Source: Aliidiomarina haloalkalitolerans (GTDB lineage: Bacteria; Pseudomonadota; Gammaproteobacteria; Enterobacterales; Alteromonadaceae). From it: a DNA stretch of 64,000 nucleotides. Position numbers and translations under genes: made by a program. The DNA is taken from positions 28,500 to 92,499 of the forward strand of contig NZ_PIPI01000010.1 of the NCBI RefSeq assembly GCF_003987315.1, given 5' to 3'. This document shows, in pieces, positions 18,308 through 29,703 of the stretch. The notes beneath the pieces were generated by a model. It did not search any database. It had not been told where the DNA came from and was given only the letters and a program-made list of their open reading frames with translations. The number at the start of each line of letters is the position of its first letter. Position 1 is the first letter of the stretch.

Positions 18308-18438
18308 CGAAGTTTGCGCGAGAGGGGTGGGCTGCGCGATGACAGAGTATATGAGGCATGGATGCCGAATATAAGCCCCCAGGGAGGGTTCACGGCGTCT
18401 CTGACATCGTGCGGCCCAACCCTCGGAAGCAAACTTCG
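18308..18438. repeat. GGA-hairpin palindrome, copy 2
   Basis: A 131-bp imperfect palindrome fills the gap between the convergent thioesterase and purL genes. The 71-nt core at 18338-18408 is identical to copy 3 except for one deleted base and two to three substitutions. The arms pair as CGAAGTTTGC/GCAAACTTCG, GAGGG/CCCTC, TGGGC/GCCCA and CGATG/CATCG. The GGA loops are on the plus strand, in sense with the thioesterase transcript. There is no other terminator in this gap, so it could also serve as a two-way terminator. Confidence 0.85.
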
Positions 18439-18447
18439 ACGGCGACG

Positions 18448-21400
18448 CTAGCCTAAGCTGCGGCGGGCGTTGCGGAAGAGGCGTAGCCAGGCGCCGTCTT
18501 CGCCCCAAGATGAGGGGTACCATGAGTTGGCCACGGCACGGAAAACGCGCTCAGGGTGTGGCATCATGATAGCAACGCGACCGTCGGCATTGGTTAGGCC
18601 CGTGATACCTTGCACAGAGCCGTTCGGGTTCGCCGGGTAGCTTTCCGTCACCTTGCCATAGTTGTCCACATAACGCAGCGCAATCAACTGATCCGCATTG
18701 AGTGCAGACAGCGCTTGGTTGGCGTCATTGCGACTGAACTCGACGCGGCCTTCACCGTGAGAAACCGCAATTGGCATGCGCGAGCCAGCCATGCCAGCAA
18801 ACCATGGTGACTTATTGTCTTGCACTTCAACCATCGCCACACGCGCTTCAAAGCGCTCAGAACGGTTCGTGACAAAATGCGGCCAATGCTCCGTGCCCGG
18901 AATAAGCTCATGTAAGTTCGACAACATCTGACAGCCGTTACACACACCGAGCGCCAGCGTGTCTTGGCGAGCAAAGAAGTTACTGAATTGCTCACGCGCA
19001 TTGGCATTGAACAGAATTGATTTCGCCCAACCTTCACCAGCACCGAGAACGTCACCGTACGAGAAACCACCACAGGCGGCTAGCGCTTGGAACTCGTCTA
19101 AGCTAACCCGGCCGGCAAGAATATCGCTCATGTGTACGTCAATGGCGCTAAAGCCAGCACGGTCAAAGGCCGCAGCCATTTCGTAGTGGGAGTTAACGCC
19201 CTGCTCACGCAGAATCGCAATTTTCGGTGCCACACCTTTCAGAATAAACGGCGCCGAAATATCTTCCGCCGGGTCATACGTCAATTGCGCATGTAAACCT
19301 GGGTTGTTGGTGTCTTGTTTCAACGCAAACTCTTCGTCCGCACAGGCTGGGTTATCCCGCAAACGTTGCATTTGATGCGTCGTTTCCGCCCAAATGGTAC
19401 GTAACTCAGAGCGACTTGCTTGATACACCACTTGCTCGTTCTGACGAATGACAAGTGAGTCTTCACTTACCGCACGGCCAAGGTCAACCAACATATCGGC
19501 ATAACCGGCAGCAGCAAACTCAGCGTTCAAACGCGCAGCGACCGCTTCGGAAACCTGAACGACGGCACCTAACTCTTCGCTGAACAACGCAGCAACCGTG
19601 TCTTGACCTGCAGGCAGGTCGATTTCAACACCACAGTGGCCGGCAAACGCCATTTCTGCCAACGTCACCAACAAACCACCGTCAGAGCGGTCGTGGTACG
19701 CTAATAATTCGTTATTCGCCACCAAACTTTGAATGGTGTTGAAGAAGAAGCGTAAATGCTCTGGTGAATCTAAGTCAGCCGGCTCAGCGCCTAACTCACG
19801 ATACACTTGCGCCAGCGACGACGCGCCTAAACGGTTTTGACCACGGCCCAAGTCGATCAACATAAGGCGGGCATCATCGCGCTCCGCTCGCAACATTGGC
19901 GTAACGGTTTTGCGCACGTCCTGTACCGGAGCGAATGCGGTGATCACGAGCGACAATGGCGAAATAACCGCTTTGTCGGTGCCGTCTTCTTGCCAGCGGG
20001 TCTGCATAGACATGGAGTCTTTACCGACCGGGATAGTTAAACCGAGTGCCGGACAGAGTTCTTCACCCACCGCTTTCACCGCAGCATACAAACCAGCGTC
20101 TTCACCTGGGTGGCCTGCAGGCGCCATCCAGTTGGCTGACAATTTAATCCGTTTCAAATCACCAATTGCGGTCGCGGCGATGTTGGTAATTGCTTCCGCT
20201 ACGGCCAAACGCGCCGACGCTGCATGGTTCAGCAAGGCCACTGGCGTGCGTTCACCCATCGACATGGCTTCACCAGCGTAGGTGTCAAATGACGCAGCGG
20301 TCACACCACAGTTCGCCACCGGAATCTGCCATGGGCCGACCATTTGGTCACGTGCCACTAAGCCGGTCACCGAGCGGTCACCAATGGTAATTAAGAATGT
20401 CTTTTCGGCAATCGTTGGTAAACGTAACAAGCGGCTAACTGCATCTGCAACGTTCACATTTGCTGTTGCTAGAGGCTTGCCCGCTACTTTGCCAGTCGTC
20501 GCTTCGCGATGCATTTTCGGTGGTTTACCAAGTAACACATCGAGCGGCATGTCGACTGGGTAGTTATCGAAAACTTCGTCGTACAAACGCAGTGTTTGCT
20601 CAGACGTTGCTTCACCAACAATGGCAAACGGCGCACGTTCACGGCGACAGATTGCTTCGAACACTTCGCGGCGCTCTGGCACTAAGGCTAAAACGTAACG
20701 CTCTTGCGATTCGTTACTCCAGACTGCCATGGGCGACATGCCCGGTTCGTCATTCGGAATAGCGCGCAGTTTAAATTCACCACCACGGCCGCCGTCGTTA
20801 ACTAGCTCAGGCAGCGCATTCGACAAGCCACCCGCACCAACGTCATGAATAAAGGCAATTGGGTTGTCGTCTCCAAGCTGCCAACAACGGTCGATGACTT
20901 CTTGGCAGCGACGTTCCATTTCTGGGTTTTCCCGCTGCACCGAAGCGAAGTCGAGATCTTCTGACGAGTCGCCCGACGCCATTGACGAAGCAGCACCGCC
21001 ACCCAAGCCGATATTCATGGCTGGGCCACCGAGCACAACTAACGGCGCACCGACGAGAGTCTCACCTTTCTCAACGTGGTTTTCACGGATGTTCCCGAGA
21101 CCACCGGCGATCATAATCGGCTTATGGTAGCCACGAACTTCTTCGCCATTAAAGCTAACCACTTGCTCTTCATAGGTACGGAAGTAACCGAGAATATTCG
21201 GCCGGCCAAATTCGTTATTAAACGCCGCACCACCGAGAGGGCCTTCGATCATAATGTCGAGTGCGCTGACAATCCGGCTTGGGCGCCCAAAATCTTGCTC
21301 CCACGGCTGCTCAAAGCCCGGAATGCGGAGGTTTGACACCGAGAAACCGACTAACCCGGCTTTTGGCTTGGCACCAATACCGGTTGCGCCTTCGTCTCGA

Positions 21401-22353
21401 ATCTCACCACCAGAACCCGTTGCGGCACCTGGGTAAGGTGAAATTGCGGTTGGGTGGTTATGGGTTTCGACTTTCATCAAAATATGAATTGGCTCGCCAT
21501 GATAGCGATATTCACAGCTGCCTGCGTCTGGGAAGAAACGACCGGCTTCGCTACCCACCATAACCGCAGCGTTATCTTTGTAGGCTGACAAGACGTAATC
21601 TGGCGTCGCTTCATAAGTCCGCTTGATCATCTTAAACAAGGATTTCTCTTGTTCCACGCCATCAATCGTCCAAGACGCGTTAAAGATTTTATGGCGACAA
21701 TGCTCCGAGTTAGCTTGCGCGAACATGTACAGTTCGGCGTCGACTGGGTTGCGCTGGAGCTTTAAGAAGTTTTCTGTCAAATAGTCAATTTCGTCTGCTG
21801 CTAACGCCAAACCTAAGCTTCGGTTTGCCGTCTCAAGCGCTGCGCGGCCTTGGCCAAGAATATCGACAGTGGTAAACGGAGCTGGCTGTTGTTCTTGAAA
21901 GAGTGCGGAGGCGGCGGCGAGCTCGGAGAACGTGCTCTCGGTCATGCGGTCGTGTAATAAAGCCGCAGCTTGGGCTTGTTGCTCGTTGCTGAGCGAGCCT
22001 TCTGACGCGACCTCTAAATAATAGGCAATCCCGCGTTCAATCCGGCGAATCTGTTGCAAACCACAATTGTGCGCAATATCCGTCGCTTTCGAAGCCCATG
22101 GAGAAATGGTGCCAACTCGAGGTGTGACTACAATCAAGGTCCCTGCCGGTGCATGCGCGTCTCGCTTGGGACCATATTGCAATAACCGGTCGAGCACATG
22201 CCGTTGTTCATTGGTCAGGGCTGCAGAACTATGCACAAAATGAACAAATTCAGCATAAACTTGGTGAACCGGTAGGCCTGCAGCTTGCAGACGTTGAAGT
22301 ACTTTTTCACCACGAAAATCAGACAAAGCAGGCGAACCGCGTAGGATATCCAC
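18448..22353 (-). CDS. purL: Phosphoribosylformylglycinamidine synthase
   Basis: Large single-chain PurL (1301 aa) that converts FGAR, glutamine and ATP to FGAM in purine synthesis. The N-terminal part and the two AIR-synthase-like halves carry the ATP-site blocks (for example [28 protein letters not shown] split over about 300-330). The C-terminal class I glutaminase domain has nucleophile Cys in GVCNGCQML and the later SHGEGR and HPERVFRA segments. Size and domain order are those of gammaproteobacterial PurL. A good -10 (TATAAT on the minus strand, 22398-22403) lies 45 bp upstream of the start. The gene is divergent from mltF. Confidence 0.98.
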   Translation of the reverse strand: MDILRGSPALSDFRGEKVLQRLQAAGLPVHQVYAEFVHFVHSSAALTNEQRHVLDRLLQYGPKRDAHAPAGTLIVVTPRVGTISPWASKATDIAHNCGLQQIRRIERGIAYYLEVASEGSLSNEQQAQAAALLHDRMTESTFSELAAASALFQEQQPAPFTTVDILGQGRAALETANRSLGLALAADEIDYLTENFLKLQRNPVDAELYMFAQANSEHCRHKIFNASWTIDGVEQEKSLFKMIKRTYEATPDYVLSAYKDNAAVMVGSEAGRFFPDAGSCEYRYHGEPIHILMKVETHNHPTAISPYPGAATGSGGEIRDEGATGIGAKPKAGLVGFSVSNLRIPGFEQPWEQDFGRPSRIVSALDIMIEGPLGGAAFNNEFGRPNILGYFRTYEEQVVSFNGEEVRGYHKPIMIAGGLGNIRENHVEKGETLVGAPLVVLGGPAMNIGLGGGAASSMASGDSSEDLDFASVQRENPEMERRCQEVIDRCWQLGDDNPIAFIHDVGAGGLSNALPELVNDGGRGGEFKLRAIPNDEPGMSPMAVWSNESQERYVLALVPERREVFEAICRRERAPFAIVGEATSEQTLRLYDEVFDNYPVDMPLDVLLGKPPKMHREATTGKVAGKPLATANVNVADAVSRLLRLPTIAEKTFLITIGDRSVTGLVARDQMVGPWQIPVANCGVTAASFDTYAGEAMSMGERTPVALLNHAASARLAVAEAITNIAATAIGDLKRIKLSANWMAPAGHPGEDAGLYAAVKAVGEELCPALGLTIPVGKDSMSMQTRWQEDGTDKAVISPLSLVITAFAPVQDVRKTVTPMLRAERDDARLMLIDLGRGQNRLGASSLAQVYRELGAEPADLDSPEHLRFFFNTIQSLVANNELLAYHDRSDGGLLVTLAEMAFAGHCGVEIDLPAGQDTVAALFSEELGAVVQVSEAVAARLNAEFAAAGYADMLVDLGRAVSEDSLVIRQNEQVVYQASRSELRTIWAETTHQMQRLRDNPACADEEFALKQDTNNPGLHAQLTYDPAEDISAPFILKGVAPKIAILREQGVNSHYEMAAAFDRAGFSAIDVHMSDILAGRVSLDEFQALAACGGFSYGDVLGAGEGWAKSILFNANAREQFSNFFARQDTLALGVCNGCQMLSNLHELIPGTEHWPHFVTNRSERFEARVAMVEVQDNKSPWFAGMAGSRMPIAVSHGEGRVEFSRNDANQALSALNADQLIALRYVDNYGKVTESYPANPNGSVQGITGLTNADGRVAIMMPHPERVFRAVANSWYPSSWGEDGAWLRLFRNARRSLG

Positions 22354-22397
22354 TGGTTAAGCTCCGGATTAACTTGAAGGGACTAGGATGGCCCCGC

Positions 22398-22403
22398 ATT
22401 ATA
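22398..22403 (-). promoter_or_regulatory. Probable -10 box of purL
   Basis: A perfect TATAAT on the minus strand lies 45 bp ahead of the purL start. The matching -35 is weak. I did not find a convincing PurR-type palindrome here. Confidence 0.45.
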
Positions 22404-22600
22404 AAGAAAAGTGACTGAATTTGCGACAGACAATTTGCACCGCTCAAATTGCAACAACACCGTAAATGCAATGCAGTGACGACGAAGATTTGATATAACG
22501 GAGTTTGCTTCAAATGGAATGTGGTTAAATTTACATGCGGACAGTCATGCCGATAGTTTCTCGGGCCCAAGTGCACGCCCAATCGTTGTCAACACAGCAC

Positions 22601-24001
22601 ATGAGTCGCTTCTTCAGTCTTTTGCGTCAACGGCTGGCTGGGTGGGTTATGCTTGCTTGTTTTGTGCTTGTTGGCCTAACCGCTTGCGGCAGCGACCGCC
22701 TTGAAGACAATCAACTGCAACGTATCCAGAACCGCGGCGTGCTTTACGTCGGCACCATGATGAGCCCAGTCAATTACTATCTGGACAGTCTCGAACAAGA
22801 AGCTGGGTTTGAGTATGAACTGGCCAAAGGCCTCGCCGATCAATTGGGTGTTCGCTTGCAAATTGTAAATCGCTACGATTTACGTGAGCTTTGGGACTTA
22901 CTCGACAGTCAAAGCGTTGACTTTATAGCCGCCGGTATCGATGTGACCGAACAACGGCTGGACCGTTACCGCTTTACGCCGGCGTACCATACCATTGACC
23001 AAAAATTGGTCTACAAACAAGGTTCGCGTAATCGCCCCCGTGACTGGAGCCAAGTTGATGGCACCATTCGGGTCGTCGCCAGCAGTAGTCATGAAGAATT
23101 GCTCGGGCAAATTGCACTCGAACATCCGCATTTAAATTGGACCACAAGTCACTTATATGACGCTGACGAGTTACTCGACCAAGTTATCAGCGAGCAAATC
23201 GCCTTTACGATAGTCGACTCGCACCATCTCGATATCAAACGCCGGACATGGCCGGATTTAAGTGTCGCATTTACGGTGCGCGACCCCGCCCCACTTGCTT
23301 GGGCATTCGCTGACAGCGGTGACGACTCGTTGTATGCAGCTGCTATTGAATACATTGGCGCCCAGCATGACAACCTAAATTTGCTCACCCTGATTGACCG
23401 CCACTTTGGCCATGTCACCCAGTTCAACTATGTCGACAGCCAAGCCTTTATAACCGCAACTGAAACCGTATTACCGGAATTCATTGAGCTGTTTCAACAG
23501 TATTCAGGTCCTTTCGACTGGCGTTTGCTCGCTGCAATTAGTTATCAAGAGTCGCATTGGAATCCGTGGGCGCGCTCGCCAACGGGAGTGCGTGGCATGA
23601 TGATGCTCACGCTACCAACAGCCGAGCAGCTTGGCGTTTATAGCCGACTCGACGCAGAGCAAAGTATTCGGGGTGGTGCTGAGTATTTGAGCCAACTGCA
23701 TCGAAGACTTCCCGATCGTATTAGCGAACCAGACCGGACATGGTTCGCACTTGCCGCCTATAATGTCGGTTTAGGGCATTTAGAAGACGCCCGTATTATT
23801 ACTCAGCGTCAAGGCGCTGACCCTGATTATTGGATTCATGTGCGAGAACGACTACCCTTACTGAGGCAGCGGCAATTTTACCGTAACACCCGCTTTGGAT
23901 TCGCTCGTGGTGACGAGCCGGTGCGCTACGTTGAGAATATTCGTCGCTATTATGATACGCTGATTTGGCTTGACGAGCAGGGTCGCCTGCCCACAAACTA
24001 G
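22601..24001 (+). CDS. mltF: Membrane-bound lytic murein transglycosylase F
   Basis: Cuts peptidoglycan glycan strands with formation of 1,6-anhydromuramic acid. An N-terminal periplasmic solute-binding (SBP_bac_3) domain follows the signal, at about 25-245. A C-terminal SLT domain covers about 270-440, with the catalytic Glu in AAISYQESHWNP, then SPTGVRGMMMLT and AAYNVGLGHL. From the ATG at 22601 the N-terminus is a signal with a lipobox (LTAC, Cys near residue 29), so the protein should be a lipoprotein. An upstream ATG at 22535 in the same frame would give a 488-aa chain and cannot be excluded, because neither start has a good Shine-Dalgarno. Divergent from purL. Confidence 0.9.
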   Translation: MSRFFSLLRQRLAGWVMLACFVLVGLTACGSDRLEDNQLQRIQNRGVLYVGTMMSPVNYYLDSLEQEAGFEYELAKGLADQLGVRLQIVNRYDLRELWDLLDSQSVDFIAAGIDVTEQRLDRYRFTPAYHTIDQKLVYKQGSRNRPRDWSQVDGTIRVVASSSHEELLGQIALEHPHLNWTTSHLYDADELLDQVISEQIAFTIVDSHHLDIKRRTWPDLSVAFTVRDPAPLAWAFADSGDDSLYAAAIEYIGAQHDNLNLLTLIDRHFGHVTQFNYVDSQAFITATETVLPEFIELFQQYSGPFDWRLLAAISYQESHWNPWARSPTGVRGMMMLTLPTAEQLGVYSRLDAEQSIRGGAEYLSQLHRRLPDRISEPDRTWFALAAYNVGLGHLEDARIITQRQGADPDYWIHVRERLPLLRQRQFYRNTRFGFARGDEPVRYVENIRRYYDTLIWLDEQGRLPTN

Positions 24002-24033
24002 CGGTTGCTAGCCCAAACACAAAGGACACGCTT

Positions 24034-24225
24034 ATGAGCATTGCTCGGCGCAGTACCACAAAACGTTTTGTTCGCAATGAACGTCGCCGCCAATTATGGC
24101 GCAAGCACTCGCGAACCATCGTCGACCGTCGCAATAAATGGTTTTATCTTACCGAAACCTGTGCGTTGACCAGCACGCCAATCGACATGGCCGACCCTGA
24201 GTGTCTCGATGGCGATTTTGAATAA
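24034..24225 (+). CDS. Small basic protein of unknown function
   Basis: Open frame of 63 residues, 32 bp after mltF on the same strand, with AAGGA seven bases before its ATG. The N-terminal half is strongly basic (SIARRSTTKRFVRNERRRQLW), the middle has DRRNKWFYLTE, and the tail is acidic (DPECLDGDFE). The ribosome site, the operon-like spacing and the basic-to-acidic layout argue for a real gene. I recognise no family. The alternative is a chance frame in the gap between mltF and the convergent tadA. Confidence 0.5.
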   Translation: MSIARRSTTKRFVRNERRRQLWRKHSRTIVDRRNKWFYLTETCALTSTPIDMADPECLDGDFE

Positions 24226-24277
24226 GCGTGGGTTACGTAAGCGTGAGTTGCGTAAGTGTAAATTGAGTGCGCTATTG

Positions 24278-24793
<516 letters not shown>

Positions 24794-24819
24794 TTATTGT
24801 CCTCATTCATATCCGATTG

Positions 24820-26238
24820 CTAAATCGCGACCAGCCAACCAGCAACTAGGTAGCCGATGGTTGCAAATAGTGCTGCGAGTAATGCATAGGGCAACTGCGT
24901 GCGCACATGATCAATATGATCAGAGCCTGACGCCAGTGACGCAATAATGGTTGTGTCGCTAATGGGTGACGAGTGATCACCAAAAATCCCACCGGCCAAA
25001 GCTGCGGCAATAAACAACGGGATCGGCAGGCCGAGCGTCATCGCCAACGGAATGGCTAACGGCAGCATAATTGCAAATGTGCCCCAGCTAGAGCCAATCG
25101 CAAATGCCGTTAGTGCCGATAATAAGAAAATCAGAGCCGGCAAGGTCCACATCGGCAAGGTTTCATTCAGAATCCCGGCTAAGTACTCGCCGGATCCCAT
25201 CGCCCGTGTTACATCGCCAAGTGCTATCGCGAGCCATAAAATCACTGCCAACGGCAGGATTTTCCATGCGCCTCGCGCCATGCTGTCGATAATCAGCATA
25301 ATGGGAGCTTTCAGCGTCAAGATACTACCAATCACTGCAATAACTAATGCCGTCACTATCGCAACAAATACGCTCTGCATACCGCTGCCGCGAACAATCG
25401 AGCCATCGCCGGTGTACCAAAGCATTACCGGAACCATCAGCACCATGGTGACTAAACTAATGATAACGGTTGCAACCGCACCGCGGTTAATTGGAAATTC
25501 ACTTTGACCTGCTTCAATTTGCTCAACTCGAGCATTCAATTCTGCCTTTCGCGCTCGCTCTTGTGCGGCTGCTTCAAAGGCTTTCATCGGGCCGAAGGCC
25601 CAGCCAGTCCACGCCACAAAAAGTGCCATAAGCAAGGCGATAATCGCGTAAAAGTTCAGCCCTAGCGAGTACACAAAGGTCATCAGCGGATCTTCGACCC
25701 CCTGATTGCCAATCAAGCCTAAGTTAAACGCACCCCAAGCATTCAGTGGAATGAGAATACACACCGGCGCACAGGTCGAGTCGATGATATACGCCAATTT
25801 TTGGCGACTGACGCCCAGCTTGTCATACACCGGACGCGAGGTGGTGCCGGCAGTCATAATCGACACATTCGATTCGATAAAAACGACCACCCCAAGCATC
25901 CAAGTAAACATACGGGCGCGACGTCGGTTCGGCACAATTTGCTTGCGCTCCAACGCTGCCACAAAATGCTTAAACGTGCCGGCACGCTCGAGTACACCAA
26001 ACAAAGCACCAATGGCGAGTGTGAAGCCCCAGATAAGCTGATTCGAAGGTTTTATTAAGGTTTCACCAAGGCCGGCCACTGCAGCATATAGGCCAGAAAC
26101 GGCCGATGGCATGAATAAGATAAGATAGGCAAGAACGACACCGCCGAGTAAGGCAAGAATCACACGGCGGGTAAGAATAGCAAAAACAATCGCAAGCAAT
26201 GAGGGTAATAGACTTAACCAGCCTAATTCTGAGGACAT
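24820..26238 (-). CDS. NhaC-family Na+/H+ antiporter-like membrane protein
   Basis: Inner-membrane protein of 472 aa with about 12 hydrophobic segments and the NhaC/COG1757 pattern. Visible pieces include an N-terminal LLPSLLAIVFAILTRRVILALLGGV, a conserved VFIESNVSIMTAGTTSRPVYDK segment and the late GGIFGDHSSPISDTTI motif typical of this family. The probable role is sodium (or substrate/cation) exchange in a marine organism; the exact substrate is uncertain because the family includes amino-acid-linked members. AAGGAA precedes the start. The upstream region has a 12-of-13 inverted repeat (26263-26330). tadA follows closely on the same strand. Confidence 0.82.
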   Translation of the reverse strand: MSSELGWLSLLPSLLAIVFAILTRRVILALLGGVVLAYLILFMPSAVSGLYAAVAGLGETLIKPSNQLIWGFTLAIGALFGVLERAGTFKHFVAALERKQIVPNRRRARMFTWMLGVVVFIESNVSIMTAGTTSRPVYDKLGVSRQKLAYIIDSTCAPVCILIPLNAWGAFNLGLIGNQGVEDPLMTFVYSLGLNFYAIIALLMALFVAWTGWAFGPMKAFEAAAQERARKAELNARVEQIEAGQSEFPINRGAVATVIISLVTMVLMVPVMLWYTGDGSIVRGSGMQSVFVAIVTALVIAVIGSILTLKAPIMLIIDSMARGAWKILPLAVILWLAIALGDVTRAMGSGEYLAGILNETLPMWTLPALIFLLSALTAFAIGSSWGTFAIMLPLAIPLAMTLGLPIPLFIAAALAGGIFGDHSSPISDTTIIASLASGSDHIDHVRTQLPYALLAALFATIGYLVAGWLVAI

Positions 26239-26262
26239 TGTCGTCGTTCCTTGTTGTTATTA

Positions 26263-26330
26263 TTGTGACTCACGCAAATTCAGAGCATACCGAGCACGCA
26301 CGGTTTATAGCAGCATCGCATGAGTCACAA
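26263..26330. repeat. Inverted repeat upstream of the NhaC-type antiporter
   Basis: TTGTGACTCACGC at 26263-26275 and GCATGAGTCACAA at 26318-26330 pair in 12 of 13 positions with 42 bases between. It lies in the gap between the guaA stop and the antiporter start, 25-92 bp ahead of the antiporter. It could be a pair of regulator half-sites or the base of a leader hairpin. Confidence 0.5.
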
Positions 26331-26351
26331 TTCACGACAATATTATATTGC

Positions 26352-27929
26352 TTATTCCCATTCGATCGTTGCTGGTGGCTTACCCGATACATCGTAAACA
26401 ACACGAGAGATACCATCAATCTCATTGATAATACGATTCGACACGCGGCCAAGCAAATCATATGGTAAGTGCGCCCAATGTGCGGTCATAAAATCGATGG
26501 TTTCGACTGCACGTAGCGATACAACCCAGTCGTACTTACGCGCATCACCCATGACGCCGACCGAGCGTACGGGTAAAAACACCACAAACGCTTGGCTTAC
26601 TTTATGATACAAATCGGCTTTGTGCAGCTCTTCAATGAAAATCGCATCAGCGCGACGTAGGATGTCGCAGTACTCTTTTTTCACTTCGCCAAGCACTCGA
26701 ACACCAAGGCCTGGTCCTGGGAACGGGTGACGGAATAACATGTCGTATGGCAAGCCAAGTTCCAAACCAATTTTACGCACTTCGTCTTTAAATAACTCAC
26801 GCAGCGGCTCAACGAGTTTCATGCGCATTTCTGGTGGTAAACCGCCCACGTTGTGGTGCGATTTAATCACGTGCGCTTTACCGGTTTTTGAACCTGCCGA
26901 CTCAATGACGTCAGGGTAGATAGTGCCCTGCGCTAACCAGTCCACTTCAGTTAACTTGTGCGCTTCTTCGTCGAACACTTCAATAAACGCACGGCCAATG
27001 GTCTTACGTTTCGCTTCTGGTTCGTCGATGCCTGCGAGCGCATCCATAAAACGGTCAACGGCGTCGACCCGAATGATATTTAAGCCGAAGTGATCACCAA
27101 ACATTTCCATGACTTGGTCGGCTTCGTTCAAACGCAATAAACCGTTATCGACGAACACACAGGTCAGTTGATCGCCAATCGCACGGTGCAGCAACATTGC
27201 AGTGACTGACGAGTCGACACCACCCGACAAGCCAAGCATAACTTTGCCCGTGCCGACTTGCTCACGAATGCGTTGAATTGCATCTTCGATAATTGCACCT
27301 GGTGTCCACAGCTTTTCACATTTACAGATATCAATTACGAAGTGCTCAAGCATGCGCAAACCTTGGCGGGTGTGCGTTACTTCTGGGTGGAACTGAACAC
27401 CATAGAATTTCTTCTCTTCATTGGCCATCGCTGCATGCGGGCAGGTTTCTGTGCGTGCAACGGTAATAAAACCTTGTGGAATATCACTCACTTTGTCGCC
27501 GTGACTCATCCATACATCGAGTAATGGCAAGCCGTCATCGCTAATACCGTCTTCAATGTTTTTAAACAGTTTACAGTCCGCAATTTGCTCGACACGTGCA
27601 TAGCCAAACTCACGCAAGTTAGAGCCTTGCACCGCGCCACCTAGCTGCGCCGCCATGGTTTGCATGCCATAACAGACACCAAAAACTGGTACGCCGGCTT
27701 CAAAGACATACTCTGGTGCGCGTGGCGAACCTGCTTCGGTGACACTCTCTGGGCCGCCCGACAAGATAATCCCGTCTGGGTTAAACGCTTTGATATCACT
27801 GGCATCGACATCCCATGCCCATAATTCGCAGTAAACGCCGATTTCACGAATACGACGGGCAATCAGTTGCGTGTACTGAGAACCAAAATCAAGAATCAGA
27901 ATTCGATGCTGGTGAATATCTTGTGTCAT
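26352..27929 (-). CDS. guaA: GMP synthase (glutamine-hydrolysing)
   Basis: Converts XMP to GMP. The 525-aa protein has an N-terminal class I glutaminase ([10 protein letters not shown] with the nucleophile Cys, HPEVTHT with His/Glu). An ATP-pyrophosphatase domain with P-loop [11 protein letters not shown] follows, then the C-terminal dimerisation domain ending in PPATIEWE. All key residues are present. It follows guaB on the same strand after a 175-bp spacer filled by a repeat array, so the two are probably one guaBA operon with an unusual intercistronic region. Confidence 0.98.
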   Translation of the reverse strand: MTQDIHQHRILILDFGSQYTQLIARRIREIGVYCELWAWDVDASDIKAFNPDGIILSGGPESVTEAGSPRAPEYVFEAGVPVFGVCYGMQTMAAQLGGAVQGSNLREFGYARVEQIADCKLFKNIEDGISDDGLPLLDVWMSHGDKVSDIPQGFITVARTETCPHAAMANEEKKFYGVQFHPEVTHTRQGLRMLEHFVIDICKCEKLWTPGAIIEDAIQRIREQVGTGKVMLGLSGGVDSSVTAMLLHRAIGDQLTCVFVDNGLLRLNEADQVMEMFGDHFGLNIIRVDAVDRFMDALAGIDEPEAKRKTIGRAFIEVFDEEAHKLTEVDWLAQGTIYPDVIESAGSKTGKAHVIKSHHNVGGLPPEMRMKLVEPLRELFKDEVRKIGLELGLPYDMLFRHPFPGPGLGVRVLGEVKKEYCDILRRADAIFIEELHKADLYHKVSQAFVVFLPVRSVGVMGDARKYDWVVSLRAVETIDFMTAHWAHLPYDLLGRVSNRIINEIDGISRVVYDVSGKPPATIEWE

Positions 27930-27979
27930 GTGTTTTCCAGTTCGTTTAGCAAATTAAAAACGTCGTTCAATTTTGTTGC

Positions 27980-28110
27980 GCTAACGCCGCCTATTGCCTG
28001 CGGCGTTAGCCCATGTGCCGGAGCGTTAGCCCCTGTTGCTAGGCGTTAGCCCATGTGCCGGAGCGTTAGCCCCTGTTGCTAGGCGTTAGCCCATACGCCG
28101 GGCGTTAGCC
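27980..28110. repeat. 20-bp-period repeat array in the guaB-guaA spacer
   Basis: GCGTTAGCC occurs six times at 28003, 28023, 28043, 28063, 28083 and 28102 (steps 20, 20, 20, 20, 19). The spacers alternate between CATGTGCCGGA-like and CCTGTTGCTAG-like, so a 40-bp unit is exactly doubled. The last copy contains the guaB stop codon (TTA at 28105-28107 on the plus strand). At the guaA end an inverted copy forms an 11-bp perfect stem (27980-27990 with 28000-28010) around a 9-nt loop. There is no T run on the guaBA strand. Confidence 0.9.
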
Positions 28111-29571
28111 CATACGATAGTTTGGTGCTTCTTTCGTAATCTGCACATCGTGAACGTGTGACTCACCCATGCCTGCTGAAGTCACGCGGACAAATTCAGG
28201 TTTTGTGCGCAGTGTTTCAATATCCGCAGAGCCAGTTAAACCCATCGCTGAGCGCAGTCCGCCCATTTGCTGATGGATAATGTTGGCAATTGGACCTTTA
28301 TAGGCAACTCGACCTTCAATTCCTTCAGGTACCAATTTCTCCGCCTGATTTGAGCTTTGGAAGTAGCGGTCAGAAGAACCATGGCTTTGGTTCATCGCGC
28401 CAATCGAGCCCATGCCACGGTATGATTTGTAGTAGCGGCCTTGATACAACTCCACTTCACCCGGTGACTCTTCAGTACCCGCTAACATGCTGCCTACCAT
28501 CACACAGCTTGCGCCGGCAACGATTGCTTTCGCGATGTCACCCGAGAAACGAATACCACCGTCCGCGATAACTGGAATGTCTAAGCCTTCTAAACCAGCA
28601 ACAGCGTTAGAAATAGCAGTGATTTGTGGCACACCACAGCCGGTGACAATACGGGTGGTACAAATTGAACCAGGACCAATGCCGACTTTCACAGCATCGA
28701 CACCTGCGTCTGCCAGGGCTTTCGCGCCAGCTGCAGTGGCAACGTTACCACCAATAATGTTGAGGTCCGGATATTGTTTGCGAGTTTGGCGAACGCGCTC
28801 AAGGACACCTTCAGAGTGACCGTGCGACGTATCAATCAGAATCACGTCAACACCCGCGTCAACCAAGGCGGCGATACGTTCTTCCGTGCCAGCGCCAACG
28901 CCAACCGCTGCACCAACGCGCAAACGACCTTGGTCATCTTTACAGGCATTCGGTTTGTTGGCGGCTTTTTCGAAGTCTTTCAACGTGATCATGCCACGCA
29001 TTTCATGCGCGTCGTTCACGATCAAGATTTTCTCAATGCGATGCTTGTGCATTAAGTTCAGGATTGTTTTGCTATCGGTGCCTTCTTTCACGGTGACTAA
29101 GCGATCTTCTGGCGTCATCACGTCGGCAACGGTTTTGTTGTTGGCTTCTTCAAACCGCGTGTCACGGCCGGTAACGATACCGACTAAACGGCCGTCATCA
29201 ACCACAGGGAAACCATGGAAGCCATGCTCTTGGGCTAAAGCTTTCACTTGTTTAATGGTCGTTTTTGAAGTCACTGTCACTGGATCAGCAACAATACCAC
29301 TTTCGAATTTCTTCACTTTGCGGACATGTGCAGCTTGTTCGCTAATGCTCATGTTTTTATGAACGAAACCAATTCCACCTTCTTGCGCTAACGCAATGGC
29401 TAGATCGGCTTCAGTCACGGTGTCCATTGCTGCGGAAACCAGTGGAATATTTAAGCTAATCGTACGCGTTAAACGGGTATTTAGGTTTGCTGTATGCGGC
29501 AGCACAGTCGAGTGCGCAGGCAGCAGGAGAACATCGTCGAAGGTAAGGGCTTCTTGGGCAATTCGTAGCAT
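28105..29571 (-). CDS. guaB: IMP dehydrogenase
   Basis: Oxidises IMP to XMP, the first step to GMP. The 488-aa protein has the TIM barrel interrupted by two CBS domains (about 95-205), the catalytic loop GPGSICTTR with the nucleophile Cys and the flap region. The K+-site and dimer elements are as in E. coli GuaB. It is the first gene of guaBA and divergent from xseA over 132 bp. The last codons (RMG-stop) are inside the first unit of the downstream repeat array, so the array may have grown from the gene's own 3' end. Confidence 0.98.
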   Translation of the reverse strand: MLRIAQEALTFDDVLLLPAHSTVLPHTANLNTRLTRTISLNIPLVSAAMDTVTEADLAIALAQEGGIGFVHKNMSISEQAAHVRKVKKFESGIVADPVTVTSKTTIKQVKALAQEHGFHGFPVVDDGRLVGIVTGRDTRFEEANNKTVADVMTPEDRLVTVKEGTDSKTILNLMHKHRIEKILIVNDAHEMRGMITLKDFEKAANKPNACKDDQGRLRVGAAVGVGAGTEERIAALVDAGVDVILIDTSHGHSEGVLERVRQTRKQYPDLNIIGGNVATAAGAKALADAGVDAVKVGIGPGSICTTRIVTGCGVPQITAISNAVAGLEGLDIPVIADGGIRFSGDIAKAIVAGASCVMVGSMLAGTEESPGEVELYQGRYYKSYRGMGSIGAMNQSHGSSDRYFQSSNQAEKLVPEGIEGRVAYKGPIANIIHQQMGGLRSAMGLTGSADIETLRTKPEFVRVTSAGMGESHVHDVQITKEAPNYRMG

Positions 29572-29703
29572 GGCAACATCTCCGCTGAATCGTAGGTGGT
29601 GGATTAATGTTGCGGCGGTATTTTACTCAGATCGTGCTCTGCAGTAAACTAAAAAATTCATTTTCTCGATGTCGAGCTCGCTGACAACAACGTTGGGCCT
29701 TAT

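Noticed and set aside
22354..22534. PurR operator upstream of purL
   Set aside because: I could not find a convincing ACGCAAACGTTTTCGT-like palindrome in the gap.
27980..28110. Possible CRISPR array
   Set aside because: The repeat is only about 10 bp, the spacers are two alternating sequences and not unique, and no cas genes are present.
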